From Streptomyces sp. CG1 (GTDB lineage Bacteria > Actinomycetota > Actinomycetes > Streptomycetales > Streptomycetaceae), in NCBI RefSeq assembly GCF_041080625.1, contig NZ_CP163518.1, forward strand, positions 744,001 to 808,000: a stretch of 64,000 nucleotides of DNA. Reading direction: 5' to 3'. Of this stretch, positions 63,090-64,000 are shown one piece after another (within the stretch, counting starts at the first letter, position 1; each line of letters begins with the position of its first letter). A model generated the notes under the pieces. The model was not told the DNA's origin and did no database searches. It saw only the letters and a program-made list of their open reading frames with translations. The position numbers and the translations under genes are program-made.

Positions 63090-64000
63090 TCACGGCGCAT
63101 GGCGGCCCTGCCCGGGCCCGGTGGCACCGCGTGCGATCCGTGTCAGGTCGGTCATCAGCGACTCCAGCCACGACACGGTCGCGTAGTAGAGGCGCGGAGC
63201 ACCCGGCGGTTCGATGACGGATCCTTCGAGGGCGGGATCGATCAGCGGAATCTGCCCGGTCGGGGTGTCCGCTCCGGGATCCAGCGCGGCCGAGACCAGC
63301 AGCATCCGCCCGGCCACCCGCTCCCCGAGCCCGCTGACCGACTCGGCCGCCGCGGGCCCCAGTTCCGTGAGCGGCGGCGTCAGCAGCCGTCGGGAACCCC
63401 ACAGGGTGTGGTGCCCGGCCATCAGGGTGGCCTGCCAGTCCACGGTGCGTACGGCGGCCCCGGGCGCCGCGCCGCCGAAGGGCGTCGGTTCGCTCTGGAA
63501 CTGTGCGTACGCGGATTCGGCGAGGACGACAGCGCGCTGCAGGGACCGGTGACCGGACTGCCCGGACGCCGCGACGACCGCACCGCCGCCGGCCACCGAG
63601 GCGCCGGTCGCCACCACGATCTCGGCCGCCCTGCGCAGGAGTTCCGCCGCCGCGTAGCGCAACTCGTCATGGGCTCCGCGCGGCCAGGCCAGCAGCCCGA
63701 AGACGGCGCCGATCACGCTGCCGACCAGCACGTCCAGCATCCTGACCTCCGCCAGCCGCCAGGTCGGCACGGACAGCTGGGCGAAGACCAGGGCCACGAG
63801 CACGGTGAACAGGCCCTGCGCCCAGCCGACGCCCTTGACCGGCCCCACCGTGAAGGCAAACAGCATCCACACCGGCAGCACGACGGCGTAGACGGCGGTG
63901 TGGGGCCCGGCCAGGATCAGTGCCCCGGTGGTGACGAGGGCCCCGGCCAGGGTGCCCGCGAGTGCCAGCCGGACGGTGCTCCAGGTCTCGCCCATGGTGG
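63090..64000 (-). CDS. FUSC-family membrane protein, C-terminal part
   Basis: The frame stays open to the window end; an ATG at 63995 lies mid-domain, so the gene is probably truncated here. The visible ~300 residues begin with membrane helices (LALAGTLAGALVTTGALILA, VYAVVLPVWMLFAFTVG) in the FUSC_2 pattern WAQGLFTVLVALVFAQL, VRMLDVLVGSVIGAVFGLLA, followed by a soluble helical tail. FUSC proteins are putative efflux components related to fusaric-acid resistance. Substrate unknown. Confidence 0.8.
   Translation of the reverse strand, partial: TMGETWSTVRLALAGTLAGALVTTGALILAGPHTAVYAVVLPVWMLFAFTVGPVKGVGWAQGLFTVLVALVFAQLSVPTWRLAEVRMLDVLVGSVIGAVFGLLAWPRGAHDELRYAAAELLRRAAEIVVATGASVAGGGAVVAASGQSGHRSLQRAVVLAESAYAQFQSEPTPFGGAAPGAAVRTVDWQATLMAGHHTLWGSRRLLTPPLTELGPAAAESVSGLGERVAGRMLLVSAALDPGADTPTGQIPLIDPALEGSVIEPPGAPRLYYATVSWLESLMTDLTRIARGATGPGQGRHAP

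Overview
The window looks like a chromosomal segment of a Streptomyces-type actinomycete. GC content is very high, third codon positions are almost always G or C, GTG starts are common, and several genes appear to be transcribed leaderlessly. Family content fits too: indigoidine-type NRPS, LURP-one, DUF574-type methyltransferase, DUF427, DUF2231, and HTH-plus-enzyme fusions. The many broken genes and the mix of accessory functions suggest a chromosome arm rather than the conserved core (inference).

Layout. 0-3 kb: the end of an ALDH7-type aldehyde dehydrogenase, then a membrane alpha/beta hydrolase with a divergent TetR regulator. 3-8.2 kb: an unusual ABC transporter (two permease domains fused, ATPase with a C-terminal regulatory domain, no binding protein), a cysteine-free ArsR regulator and an MgtC gene, apparently tied together by three TTGC-N8-GCAA operators. 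8.3-16.9 kb: acetyltransferase, XRE-cupin regulator with MFS pump, a nitrilase pseudogene abutting a DinB remnant, an AsnC regulator with a membrane protein across a 12-bp perfect inverted repeat, small conserved proteins and a cytochrome P450. 16.9-22.8 kb: a complete indigoidine-type synthetase (A-Ox-T-TE), followed by decayed genes (FMN reductase, a hypothetical, PyrF). 22.9-35 kb: alginate-lyase-like enzyme, muconolactone-isomerase-like protein with LysR, stress-type small genes, CapA, secreted sphingomyelinase, a broken serine hydrolase, a secreted S33 peptidase, a frameshifted methyltransferase, and an acetyltransferase.

35.3-41 kb is a redox/sulfur block: an HxlR regulator fused to a peroxiredoxin, an accessory enolase, an ArsR regulator fused to a rhodanese, a metallo-beta-lactamase with two rhodanese domains, and an MFS transporter. 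41.2-49.1 kb is a hypoxia/dormancy-like regulon: cNMP-binding protein, two CBS-BON proteins, a DosS-like two-GAF histidine kinase keeping the haem-ligand histidine, an XRE-PNPOx fusion, zinc alcohol dehydrogenase, STAS protein, DosR-like response regulator and universal stress protein. Palindromes close to GGGCCGNNCGGCCC lie in front of most of these genes.

49.2-64 kb: an ABC ATPase / permease / propeller-phosphoesterase operon, a Tat-exported GH88 hydrolase, a MOSC protein fused to a flavin and 2Fe-2S reductase opposite a dehalogenase-like hydrolase, DUF427, a HIT-like protein, a secreted propeller-like protein, a cysteine-rich hypothetical, an HSL-family esterase and a truncated FUSC membrane protein. 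No tRNA, rRNA, CRISPR array or intact mobile element was recognised.
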